A DNA stretch of 64,000 nucleotides from JBEDUK01 sp963781595 (GTDB taxonomy: Bacteria; Actinomycetota; UBA4738), in assembly GCA_963781595.1 (NCBI GenBank), contig CAWAGG010000006.1, forward strand, positions 186,001-250,000, in the 5' to 3' direction. Shown here piece after piece: positions 16,668-24,066 of this stretch. Each line of letters begins with the position of its first letter. Position 1 is the stretch's first letter. The notes beneath the pieces were generated by a model. It was not told the DNA's origin. It saw nothing but the letters and a program-made list of their open reading frames with translations, and did not search any database. The translations under genes and the position numbers were made by a program.

Positions 16668-16675
16668 AGTATACT
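16668..16675. promoter_or_regulatory. Palindromic -10 element shared by larC and DUF4446 gene
   Basis: AGTATACT reads the same on both strands, so TATACT is available as a -10 in each direction. For larC it ends exactly 9 nt before the GTG, implying a leaderless transcript. For the DUF4446 gene it would leave a leader of roughly 30-35 nt. Confidence 0.55.
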
Positions 16676-16684
16676 CGTGGCCCA

Positions 16685-17800
16685 GTGCGCCTCGCCTACT
16701 TCGATTGTTTCTCGGGCATCTCCGGTGACATGGCGTTGGGCGCGTTGGTGCACGCGGGCGCCGATCTGGATCGCATCACCGAGCAGCTCGAATCGCTCCC
16801 GATCGAGGGCTTCCTGATCGAGCGCGAAGAGACCGAGGACCACGGCATCGTCGCCGTCCGGCTCCACGTGAAGACCCGCCCGCAGGGCCTCATCCGCACC
16901 TACGCGAACGTGCGCGGCCTCCTCGAGTCCTCGAGCCTGACGCCGGGCGCGCGGCGCGTCGCGGGTCGGATCTTCAGTCGGCTCGCGGATGGCATGGGGA
17001 AGGTCCATGGGAAGGAACCCGAACTGGTGACGTTCCGCGAGATGGGCGAGACCGAGGTGACGGTCGAGGTCGTCGGCGTGGCGGTCGCGCTCGACCTGCT
17101 CGCCGTGGAGCGCGTGTTCGCGTCACCGATCCCGACCGGCATGGGGATGGCGCATCACGAGCACGGCCTCGTCCCGATCCCCAGTCCCGAGGTGGTCGAG
17201 CTGCTGCAGGCGGTCCCGACGTACACGCGCGGGATGCCGGTCGAGCTGGTCACGCCGGTCGGGGCGGCGATCGCGTCCGCCGTGGTCGAAGGCTTCGGCG
17301 ACATGCCGATGATGCGAGCCGAGCACATCGGCTACGGGGCGGGACATCCGAGGATGGACTTCCCGAACCTGCTGCGTGTGGTGATCGGGGAGGAGGAGCC
17401 CGCGTGGCGCCGGGCCGAGGTTCCTCCGCCCTCGGCGCTCGATGCCCGCTCGCGACGGGAGGCGATCTCCGAGCATCCTTCCGCGGCCGCGCGGCTCGCG
17501 GCCTCCCCGACGCCGGCATGGACGTCGGCGAACCGGGCCGAGGCCGAGGACCAGCCACTGGAGGCCATCGTCGACGACCCCGGCGACGCGGTTCGGGGCG
17601 ACATGCTCGAAGCGCTGGCCGACGCCGGCGCGACCGATGCGTGGGCCGCTCCCGTCGTGCGCCGCGGTGGACGGCCCGCGCTGCGCCTGTCCGCGATCTG
17701 CCCGCGCGAGGCGCGGAGCGCGGTCGTGAGCGCGATCGCGAGCTTGCCGGGCGCACGCCTCCTCGGCGGGGACGCCGCAGGCCCGTCGACCGATCAGTGA
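16685..17800 (+). CDS. larC: LarC-type nickel-pincer cofactor synthesis protein, short C-terminus
   Basis: LarC inserts nickel into the pincer cofactor of lactate racemase-type enzymes (family PF01969). The start GTG encodes MRLAYFDCFSGISGDM, the family hallmark, and GMGMAHHEHGLVPIPSPEV and TPVGAAI follow in the N-terminal half. The C-terminal LarC2 part is recognisable (LEAIVDDPGDAVRGDMLEAL, GATDAWAAPVVRRGGRPALRL) but ends about residue 371, with an Ala/Arg-rich linker near 250-290 and apparently without the usual final stretch. One continuous frame, unlike lactobacilli where larC1 and larC2 are joined by frameshifting. No larA, larB or larE lies in the window. Confidence 0.85.
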   Translation: MRLAYFDCFSGISGDMALGALVHAGADLDRITEQLESLPIEGFLIEREETEDHGIVAVRLHVKTRPQGLIRTYANVRGLLESSSLTPGARRVAGRIFSRLADGMGKVHGKEPELVTFREMGETEVTVEVVGVAVALDLLAVERVFASPIPTGMGMAHHEHGLVPIPSPEVVELLQAVPTYTRGMPVELVTPVGAAIASAVVEGFGDMPMMRAEHIGYGAGHPRMDFPNLLRVVIGEEEPAWRRAEVPPPSALDARSRREAISEHPSAAARLAASPTPAWTSANRAEAEDQPLEAIVDDPGDAVRGDMLEALADAGATDAWAAPVVRRGGRPALRLSAICPREARSAVVSAIASLPGARLLGGDAAGPSTDQ

Positions 17801-17961
17801 GTCCTCCGGTACGGGCTGACGGCCGACGAGATAGTAAGGCTCCTTTACGATAGACGGCTCCGCGAGTGTCCGCGGGCGCGCGCGCTGCCAGAGGAGCCCC
17901 GTGACGCGGATGGCGAATGCCCATACTGTGCGGCGGTCCAATGGAGCTGGGAGGTCGAGCG

Positions 17962-18243
17962 ATGTACGGAACGGTCGCGCGGATCCGGGTGAAGCCCGAG
18001 AACCGAGACGCGCTGAGGTCTGTGATGGACGCGCAGACGCGGCAGGGGATCCCCGGGATGGTCACGTCGTACGCGCTGTGGGAGAACGAAGGCGACGTGG
18101 CGTGGTTGTTCGCGGTCTTCGAGGATCGTGATTCCTACGTTCGGAACGCCGACGACCCCGCGCAGCACGAGCGCTACCTGGAGTACCGCGCGCTGCTCGA
18201 GGACGAGCCGGAGTGGCACGACGGGGAGATCGAGCAGGCCTAG
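17962..18243 (+). CDS. Small antibiotic-biosynthesis-monooxygenase-like protein
   Basis: 93 residues with the layout of a dimeric alpha-beta-barrel (ABM-like) domain: strand YGTVARIRVKPEN, helix, VTSYALWENEGDVAWLFAVFED and a C-terminal helix. No catalytic residues can be named; many relatives are of unknown function, some degrade haem or oxidise polyketides. GGGAGG lies 7 nt before the ATG at 17962. It stands alone between larC and the convergent DUF2252 gene. Confidence 0.7.
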   Translation: MYGTVARIRVKPENRDALRSVMDAQTRQGIPGMVTSYALWENEGDVAWLFAVFEDRDSYVRNADDPAQHERYLEYRALLEDEPEWHDGEIEQA

Positions 18244-18279
18244 TAGTCACGCTCGCGTCACCCGAGCAGGTGACGTCCC

Positions 18280-19758
18280 TCAGAGACCCGTCGTCGCCTG
18301 GATCCGCCCGGACCGGACCGCCTCCCGGAGCGCCGCGTAGTCGCGTTCGTTCTGCTGCGCGTACACCTCGGCGAACGTCCCGACCGCCCGTTCGAACACC
18401 GTCCCGGTCCCCAGGTACGCCGCGATCGCGATGCGGTCCCCGGACCGCGCGTGCGCGCGTGCGAGCGTCCAGCCGCACAGCCGCGCGTAGAGGGTCATCG
18501 ACTCGACGTCCATCGTGTCCACGTCGACCGAGAGCTTCCAGTCGTGGAGCTGCCGAACGTAATAGTCGTGCCGCCTGCCGTCGATGCCGTGGTTCAACTG
18601 GTACCAGCCCAGGAAGATGTCGCTCACCGTCTGCATGAATCGCTGACCTGCGACGACGCGCTGCGCGTGATTCCGGTACTCGCTCGGCCCGAGGAAGGGC
18701 TCGAGGACCGACTCCTCCGCCTCCTTGACCTGGAGGAACAGCGGGTCCCCGCCGTCGCGCCCGAGCATCAGGACGATCCACGCGCGGGTGCCGACGCTGC
18801 CCACGCCGACCACCTTCCTGGCCGCGTGGAGGTACCGGAACTGCTCCAGCAGATGGCGCCGTTCGCTCGGCAGCGACCGGCGGTACCCGCCCAGGATGCT
18901 CCGGACCTGCGCCTCGATCCGCGCGAGGCTGATGTCCTCGGGGACCAGATCCTCGATCGGCACGATCAGCGGTGGATCGCCGACGATGTGCGGGAAGCCG
19001 TCGACGACCTCGGTCAGCTTCGCGAACGCCTGCATGCTGTCGCGCGTTCGTGCCTTCGCGACCGTCTGCTGCGTACGCTTCGCCAACCGCGTCGGAACGG
19101 CGAGGGCTCTCAGCTCCGCCGGCATACGGTCGTCGGAGAGGTGTTCGTACCAGACGTCGAGGTTCCGCTTCGCTGCGAGGTCCGCCATCCCGAGCCGGTA
19201 CTGCTGCGCGACCGCGAGCGCCGCGGTGCGCCCGTCCTTCGCGCGGAAGCCCCGGTCCGCGGCGGCGATCACGAAGCTCGCGGCCAGCCGCTTCACGTCC
19301 CACTCCCACGGCCCGGGGAGCGTCTCGTCGAAGTCGTTGATGTCGAACGTCATCCGGCGCTCCGGCGAGGCGAACCCGCCGAAGTTCGACAGGTGGGCGT
19401 CACCGCAGAGCTGGACATGCAGCCCGGAACGCGGCGTCGGCCCGAGGTCCGCGGCCATGATCGCGGCGGCGCCGCGGAAGAACGCGAACGGAGAGACGAG
19501 CATGCGCCCGTAGCGGATCGGGACCAGGTCCGGGACCCGGGTCTCGGCCTGCTGCTCGAGCACCGCGACCGGATCGGGTCGCTCGGCCGACGGTTCCCAG
19601 ACGGCGTGGCTGGAGCGGGTGACCTCGGCCCGCGCGGCCTTCCCCCGCGCGACCCGTTCCTGCGGCGTCAGGTACGCGACGCTCGACGGCACGGGGAACC
19701 TCCGGCCCTGCAGCACCTCACGGGCCGGCGACGAACGCGTCGCGCTGCGAGCGCCCAT
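18280..19758 (-). CDS. DUF2252 domain-containing protein
   Basis: 492 residues. Signatures of the DUF2252 family are clear: PIRYGRMLVSPFAFFRGAAA (about 95-115), LCGDAHLSNFGGFASPERR, FDINDFDETLPGPWEWDVKRL and, later, GVGSVGTRAWIVLM. The family has a kinase-like/aminoglycoside-phosphotransferase-like fold (HxDxxxxN-like GDAHLSNFG and DIND segments), so nucleotide-dependent phosphotransfer is plausible, but no substrate is known. Convergent with the ABM-like gene; the small membrane protein gene lies 13 bp upstream on the same strand. Confidence 0.88.
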   Translation of the reverse strand: MGARSATRSSPAREVLQGRRFPVPSSVAYLTPQERVARGKAARAEVTRSSHAVWEPSAERPDPVAVLEQQAETRVPDLVPIRYGRMLVSPFAFFRGAAAIMAADLGPTPRSGLHVQLCGDAHLSNFGGFASPERRMTFDINDFDETLPGPWEWDVKRLAASFVIAAADRGFRAKDGRTAALAVAQQYRLGMADLAAKRNLDVWYEHLSDDRMPAELRALAVPTRLAKRTQQTVAKARTRDSMQAFAKLTEVVDGFPHIVGDPPLIVPIEDLVPEDISLARIEAQVRSILGGYRRSLPSERRHLLEQFRYLHAARKVVGVGSVGTRAWIVLMLGRDGGDPLFLQVKEAEESVLEPFLGPSEYRNHAQRVVAGQRFMQTVSDIFLGWYQLNHGIDGRRHDYYVRQLHDWKLSVDVDTMDVESMTLYARLCGWTLARAHARSGDRIAIAAYLGTGTVFERAVGTFAEVYAQQNERDYAALREAVRSGRIQATTGL

Positions 19759-19771
19759 CGTCCCGGCTCGT

Positions 19772-19972
19772 TCAGCTCGACCTCGAGCGCGACCCGAGCC
19801 GACCGAGCCCGCCGGCGCCGGCGACGAAGAACGTCAGGAGGATCCCGGCGGGAAGCGCTCCCCAGAACCCGACGTGGACGCCGACGTTACCGAGGAACAA
19901 CATGAGGAGCCACGTCGCTGGGAACGAACCGATCACGACGACGACGAACAGGACCACGAGGAACCCGATCAT
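19772..19972 (-). CDS. Small two-helix membrane protein
   Basis: 66 residues from ATG at 19972, with two hydrophobic helices (IGFLVVLFVVVVIGSF and a second from about 35 to 57 ending at GAGGLG) and an Arg/Ser tail. GGGGAAGG lies just before the ATG, which is why this start is preferred over an in-frame start 30 codons upstream. It is 13 bp upstream of the DUF2252 gene and probably cotranscribed. Function unknown. Confidence 0.6.
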   Translation of the reverse strand: MIGFLVVLFVVVVIGSFPATWLLMLFLGNVGVHVGFWGALPAGILLTFFVAGAGGLGRLGSRSRSS

Positions 19973-20071
19973 GCCTTCCCCCTCTCCCGGTCGACCTTCG
20001 GTCGTGGCTCCGGGACCGCGGCCGACCCGGCGCCGAGCCACCCGCCTATCGTATGTCGCCATGCGGCGGGG

Positions 20072-20767
20072 ATGCTGACCAGGGTGAAGGAACGAGCGCC
20101 CAGGCGGTCACCGACCCCGGTCTGGCTCGTCGCCGCCGGCATCGTCGCCCTCGTCCTCGTCGCGATCGCGGTGCGCGTGGGCCCGCCCGCATGGGACGCC
20201 TCCGTCTTCCGAACGCTCAACGACGTCGGCGACACGTGGGCTCGGCTCCTCGACCCGCTCGCCCGGCTCGCCTCACCGCTGGCGCTCACCCTCTTCGCGG
20301 TGGGAGCGGCGCTGTTCGTCGTCCTGTGGAACAGGTCGCCCGCACCGCTCGTCGCGGGCGCCGCCGCCGGCGCCGCCGCCTGGATCGTGGCGAACGCGGC
20401 GAAGCTCGTGGTCGAACGGCCACGGCCGTACGAGACCCTCGCGGACGCGGTGCTCCGGCAGAGCCCCGCCCACGGCACGAGCTTCCCCTCGAGCCACACG
20501 GCGGTGACGGTCGCGGTCGTCACCGCGCTGATGCCGTTCCTCCCCAAACCCGCGCGCGTCGTCGCGATCGGGTACGCGGTCCTGGTCGCCTGGTCGCGCG
20601 TCTACCTCGGGGTCCACTACCCGCTCGACGTGCTCGCCGGCGCGGGGATCGGCCTGGCGGTCGGCGGCGGGGTGTGGCTCGCCGTGGACCGGATCAGGGG
20701 AGGTCGGCGGCCCGAGGATGAGCAGCCCGGCGCCGTGGCCGGACCGACTCCCGGACGCGATCCGTGA
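20072..20767 (+). CDS. PAP2-family membrane phosphatase
   Basis: 231-residue integral membrane phosphatase with five to six helices. The three acid-phosphatase signatures are intact: KLVVERPRPY (KX6RP), SFPSSHT (PSxH with the catalytic His) and SRVYLGVHYPLDVLAG (SRX5HX3D). Such enzymes dephosphorylate phosphatidic acid, undecaprenyl pyrophosphate or similar lipids at the outer membrane face. Start ATG at 20072 has a weak GGCGGGG upstream; GTG four codons later is possible. Divergent from the small membrane protein gene. Confidence 0.9.
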   Translation: MLTRVKERAPRRSPTPVWLVAAGIVALVLVAIAVRVGPPAWDASVFRTLNDVGDTWARLLDPLARLASPLALTLFAVGAALFVVLWNRSPAPLVAGAAAGAAAWIVANAAKLVVERPRPYETLADAVLRQSPAHGTSFPSSHTAVTVAVVTALMPFLPKPARVVAIGYAVLVAWSRVYLGVHYPLDVLAGAGIGLAVGGGVWLAVDRIRGGRRPEDEQPGAVAGPTPGRDP

Positions 20768-20878
20768 CCGGCCCGTCGCCGGCGGCGGGTCGCATGTCGT
20801 ACGCATCTCGGCGGCCTCGGGACGCACGGCCGCGCGACCTCGGGACCCTCTGCCCCACGGCGCTTCGCCGCAGCTGGC

Positions 20879-21400
20879 TCAGCTCTCCTCGGGAGGCAGC
20901 GGCGGGCCGAGCACCTTCAGCCCGAAGTCCGAGGCTATGCTCGCCCACCTCGCGATCTCGGCCGCCACCTCGTCCGGCGTCGGCTCCGGCAGCCGCCGCT
21001 CGGCCGCCTCGCTTCCCACGGAGCGGTAGAGCTCCTCGAGCCCGGCTGGGACGACGAGGCCGAGGAACCGAACGGGCGACGATCCGATGACCCGGAATCG
21101 GTGGGGAACCCCCTTCGGCAGGTACATGAAGCTGCCGCGCTCGAGCCGCTGAAGCATGCCGCCGGCTTCGTAGAGCATCGCGCCGTCCAGGACGAAGAAG
21201 GCCTCTGCCTCACGGTGATGGACGTGCAACGGTGTGGCGACCCCCGGCGGTTGCGTGACCTCCATCACCGCGAGGGCACCCGCGCTGGCGGCGCCGTCCA
21301 GCTTCATCTCGAACAACGACGACATGGCCCACACCGCCTCGCCTTCGCCGCCGCCGACGTGGACCGGGCGGACCTCCTGCGCGACCTCCGTGTTCGACAT
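20879..21400 (-). CDS. Cupin-2 domain protein under divergent TetR
   Basis: 173 residues with one double-stranded beta-helix cupin domain: TPLHVHHREAEAFFVLDG (His, His, Glu ligands) and GVPHRFRV (second His motif) at the expected spacing. A polar C-terminal helix rich in Glu follows. Substrate unknown; cupins of this type are often small dioxygenases or sugar/hormone-like ligand binders. ATG at 21400 has AGGAG 7-8 nt upstream. It diverges from a TetR gene across 69 bp packed with repeats, so it is the likely main target of that regulator. Confidence 0.85.
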   Translation of the reverse strand: MSNTEVAQEVRPVHVGGGEGEAVWAMSSLFEMKLDGAASAGALAVMEVTQPPGVATPLHVHHREAEAFFVLDGAMLYEAGGMLQRLERGSFMYLPKGVPHRFRVIGSSPVRFLGLVVPAGLEELYRSVGSEAAERRLPEPTPDEVAAEIARWASIASDFGLKVLGPPLPPEES

Positions 21401-21426
21401 GGAGCTTCTCCTTCCATCGACCCACT

Positions 21427-21467
21427 GACTAGAATGTGACTCCAACAACTAGAACGATACTCTAGTC
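21427..21467. promoter_or_regulatory. Operator region between cupin and tetR
   Basis: Two 15-bp direct repeats, ACTAGAATGTGACTC (21428-21442) and ACTAGAACGATACTC (21448-21462), match at 12 of 15 positions and are exactly 20 bp apart, two helical turns. The outer ends GACTAGA (21427-21433) and TCTAGTC (21461-21467) form a perfect inverted repeat. GATACT in the second repeat could be the tetR -10, ending 8 nt before its GTG. The layout fits cooperative binding by two TetR dimers. Confidence 0.6.
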
Positions 21468-21469
21468 CC

Positions 21470-22159
21470 GTGGGATCTGTCCATCCCGAGCCGCGGAGCC
21501 GCCTCGCCGCCGAGCGCGCCGAGGCGACGCAGCGCGCGATCGTGCGCGCCGCGGCTGAGCTCTTCGCCGAGCGCGGGTACGCCGGTACGACGATCGAGGA
21601 GATCGCGGGGCGAGCCGGGGTCGCCGTCCAGACGATCTACAACGCGATCGGCTCGAAGCGCGCCGTGCTGTCCCGGGCGCTCGACTTCTCCGCGTCTGGC
21701 CCGAACGCGCCGACGCCCGTCCGCGAGTTCCTCGGAGCCCGTATCCGCGACGAGCCCGACGCCGAGGGGATCATGCCGATCCTCGCGGACTGGTTCCTCG
21801 AGGCGAACGAACGGATCGCACCCATCTTCCGCGTGATCCGAGAGGCGGCCGCCGTCGACCCGGAGGTAGCCGCCCTGCAGGCCGAACGCGCGCGGCAACG
21901 GCTGGACGGGTACTCCGAAGCCGCCGGTGAGCTCGCCGCGCGCGGGGCGCTCCGTCCAGGTCTCGGGCCCGAGGAGGCCGGCGCGCTCATCTGGACCCTC
22001 GGCAACCACGAGATCTACCGGTTCCTGGTCATCGAGCAGGCATGGAGCCCTCAGCGGTACCGAACCTGGATCGAAGGGACCCTGCGTGCCGCCCTGCTCC
22101 CCGATGGCTCGCCTCGGCGAGGGGCGGTCAAGCGAGAGGTGCAGGAGCCGGCGTCGTAG
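21470..22159 (+). CDS. TetR/AcrR-family transcriptional regulator
   Basis: 229 residues. The N-terminal helix-turn-helix domain is typical (IVRAAAELFAERGYAGTTIEEIAGRAGVAVQTIYNAIGSKRAVL, about 25-68, read in pieces), followed by an all-helical ligand domain. GTG at 21470 has no Shine-Dalgarno and a GATACT element ends 8 nt upstream, so the message may be leaderless. Divergent from a cupin gene and probably represses it and itself. The cupin and YCII-like small proteins nearby give no clear clue to the ligand. Confidence 0.92.
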   Translation: MGSVHPEPRSRLAAERAEATQRAIVRAAAELFAERGYAGTTIEEIAGRAGVAVQTIYNAIGSKRAVLSRALDFSASGPNAPTPVREFLGARIRDEPDAEGIMPILADWFLEANERIAPIFRVIREAAAVDPEVAALQAERARQRLDGYSEAAGELAARGALRPGLGPEEAGALIWTLGNHEIYRFLVIEQAWSPQRYRTWIEGTLRAALLPDGSPRRGAVKREVQEPAS

Positions 22160-22291
22160 CTCGACTCCGGATGCCCTCCGTTCTGGGGCCGAACGACCCT
22201 GACCGCGATCCGCGCCGTCGAGGAGCATCTCCTCGAGGACGGCGTGCGGGCACGGCGCCCGCCTCGACCGCGGAAGCCAGGGAGGCGAACG

Positions 22292-22678
22292 ATGGAACCG
22301 TTCCATGCAGACGTGAAGCACATCGCGAAGGACAACGCGTCCTTCCGCACCGTCCTGTTCACCGGAGAGCACAGTCAGCTCGTCATCATGTCGCTGAGCG
22401 CCGGGGAAGAGATCGGCGACGAGGTCCACGAGGAGGACCAGCTCTTCTACTTCGTCGAGGGCGACGGTGAGGCGATCCTCGATGGTCGCCGTTCTGCGCT
22501 CCACGAACACGATGCGCTCTGCGTCCCCGCGGGCATGAGGCACAACATCCGCAACACGGGTGTGGAGCCTATGAAGCTCTTCACGATCTACGCCCCGGCG
22601 CATCACCCGGCCGGGACGGTCCACCGCACCAAGATGGATGCGCTCGCGGCGGAGAGGCACGAAGCGCTCGCCCGCTAG
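22292..22678 (+). CDS. Cupin-2 domain protein
   Basis: 128-residue single cupin. Ligand-type motifs: GDEVHEEDQLFYFVEGDGEA (one His, two acidic) and PAGMRHNIRNTG with the second His. The sequence resembles the common small mannose-6-phosphate-isomerase-like cupins with the GEEIGDEVH entry. ATG at 22292 follows GGAGG by 7 nt; the frame extends 16 codons upstream without a site. It lies 130 bp after tetR on the same strand. Function unknown. Confidence 0.85.
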   Translation: MEPFHADVKHIAKDNASFRTVLFTGEHSQLVIMSLSAGEEIGDEVHEEDQLFYFVEGDGEAILDGRRSALHEHDALCVPAGMRHNIRNTGVEPMKLFTIYAPAHHPAGTVHRTKMDALAAERHEALAR

Positions 22679-22751
22679 GGGCGCGGACTCCCATCGACGG
22701 AGCGGGATCCGTCCGGTACCGTGTCCGGGCGGTGCAGATGAGGATCGAAGG

Positions 22752-23354
22752 ATGATTCCGGGCTCGGGCGAGCGGACTTCCCTGAGGGTGCTCGTAGCCG
22801 ATGGTCTGACGCCTCTCCAGCGTGCCGTCACCGCGACGGTCACCTCGCTCGGTCATTCCGTGATCGCGGTGGAGGACTCCCTCGCGCGGGTCGGCGCCGT
22901 CACCGCCGCCGAGATGCCCGACGTCGCGCTCGTCATCGTCGGAGAGAGCTCGGACGATGCCCTGCGGACGATCCGCGAGATCGTCGCCGAGGCCGCGTGC
23001 CCGGTCATCGCGATCCTCGCCGTGGAGGATGCCGACTTCATCGATCAGGCGGCGAGGCTCGGCATCTTCGCGCACATCCTCGGCGGCAAGGACCTCGCGG
23101 AACTGCAGAGCTCGATGGACATCGCGTTGCGCCGGTTCGCCGAGTACCACGCCCTCGAGGGCGCGTTCGGGCGCCGGGCACTGACCGAACGCGCCAAGGG
23201 CGTGCTGATGGAGCGGCACGAGATCGACGAGGAGCACGCGTTCAACCTGCTGCGGGACGAAGCTCGTCGCTCCCAGCGGAAGTTGGTCGACGTCGCGGAG
23301 GCCGTGGTGAGCAGCCACCGGCTCCTGCCCCGCGATCGCGAGGGAGGTCCGTAG
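22752..23354 (+). CDS. ANTAR-domain regulator with degenerate receiver
   Basis: 200 residues. The N-terminal half has a response-regulator fold (LRVLVADGLTPLQRAV ... PDVALVIVGESSDD), but the position of the phosphoacceptor Asp is occupied by Ile in VALVIVG, so classical phosphorylation is unlikely. The C-terminal ANTAR domain (RALTERAKGVLMERHEIDEEHAFNLLRDEAR, about 145-190) is intact; ANTAR proteins bind paired RNA hairpins and block terminators. GAAGG lies directly before the ATG. The next genes downstream encode a Cys-rich protein and a GGDEF cyclase. Confidence 0.9.
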   Translation: MIPGSGERTSLRVLVADGLTPLQRAVTATVTSLGHSVIAVEDSLARVGAVTAAEMPDVALVIVGESSDDALRTIREIVAEAACPVIAILAVEDADFIDQAARLGIFAHILGGKDLAELQSSMDIALRRFAEYHALEGAFGRRALTERAKGVLMERHEIDEEHAFNLLRDEARRSQRKLVDVAEAVVSSHRLLPRDREGGP

Positions 23355-23513
23355 GGCCCTCGACCGCGGGGGCGCCTGGCTCGGCACGAGCGGCGCCCAG
23401 GTGTTAGAGTCCAGTAGCGCCACCATCTCGGTGGCGGCGATCGGCGACCCAAGAACGAAGGTCGCATCGGAGCCGGCCCCAGCATTCGGCCGCTCGGCAA
23501 GATCGAGCGTGCC
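23355..23513. other. Intergenic segment with two hairpins
   Basis: Holds GGGCGCC ... GGCGCCC (7-bp arms, about 23378-23400) soon after the ANTAR stop, and CGCCACC-ATCTC-GGTGGCG at 23418-23436. Neither is followed by a T run. The second loop has 5 nt and does not fit the ANTAR hexaloop consensus. No confident coding sequence is seen here. Confidence 0.45.
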
Positions 23514-23741
23514 ATGGCGCGTCCGGAGCCAAGCATCCACGAGGGCGGTATCGGCGTGGCTCGACGTCGTTCCTTCATCCGTTCGTACCTCGCGCATCCA
23601 TCCGTCGTGACGAAGCTCGATCGGCTCATCGCCGATCTGGATGGGTCCAGCGCCGCGCACGACGATGCGCGCATCGACATCCCTCCGAACCCCTCCCAGG
23701 GCGTTGAGACGGACCGCACATCCGGGACGCGTCGTGGATGA
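23514..23741 (+). CDS. Possible small protein coupled to the next gene
   Basis: 75 codons from ATG to a TGA that overlaps the GTG of the following gene (GTGGATGA). The product is basic with a short amphipathic middle (FIRSYLAHPSVVTKLDRLIADLD) and a disordered tail. The overlap suggests translational coupling, but I recognise no family, see no Shine-Dalgarno, and third-position GC bias is only moderate. It may be a chance frame. Confidence 0.3.
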   Translation: MARPEPSIHEGGIGVARRRSFIRSYLAHPSVVTKLDRLIADLDGSSAAHDDARIDIPPNPSQGVETDRTSGTRRG

Positions 23742-24066
23742 CTGGCGCGAACGCGAGGTCAGGAACGAGGTCCGCTCGCGCGACCGCAACGAGTGGATCG
23801 AGACCGCGAGCACCGACTACGAGGCGATCCGCCCGATCGAACGCTACGTGTGCGAGTGCAGCTTCGAGCACTGCACGACGGTCCTCGAGCTGACGCGGGA
23901 CGAATACGAGGGCGTGCGCGCCGAGGGCACCCACTTCGCGATCGCCCTCGATCACGAGAACCCTGAGGTCGATCGGATAGTCTCCGAGAACGACCGTTTC
24001 GCCGTCGTCGCGAAATTCCTGGAGATGCCGAGGAGACTCGCGCTCGAGACGGACCCTCGTCGATGA
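23734..24066 (+). CDS. Cys-motif protein of actinobacterial signalling clusters
   Basis: About 110 residues from GTG at 23734 (VDDWREREVRNEVRSRDRNEW). The central CECSFEHC cysteines are followed by LELTRDEYEGVR and a C-terminal NDRFAVVAKF. I recall similar short actinobacterial proteins that start with a helical RNExxFRExNERI segment and a CxCxxxxC site, commonly annotated hypothetical and found beside GGDEF or receiver genes. The cysteines suggest a metal or redox site. The stop overlaps the ATG of the GGDEF gene (ATGA), so the two are translationally coupled. The frame is open further up to an ATG at 23641, but the conserved-looking part starts at 23734. Confidence 0.65.
   Translation: MDDWREREVRNEVRSRDRNEWIETASTDYEAIRPIERYVCECSFEHCTTVLELTRDEYEGVRAEGTHFAIALDHENPEVDRIVSENDRFAVVAKFLEMPRRLALETDPRR

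Noticed and set aside
23418..23436. ANTAR target RNA hairpin
   Set aside because: The loop has five bases and lacks the A1/G4 hexaloop pattern, and no second matching hairpin was found.
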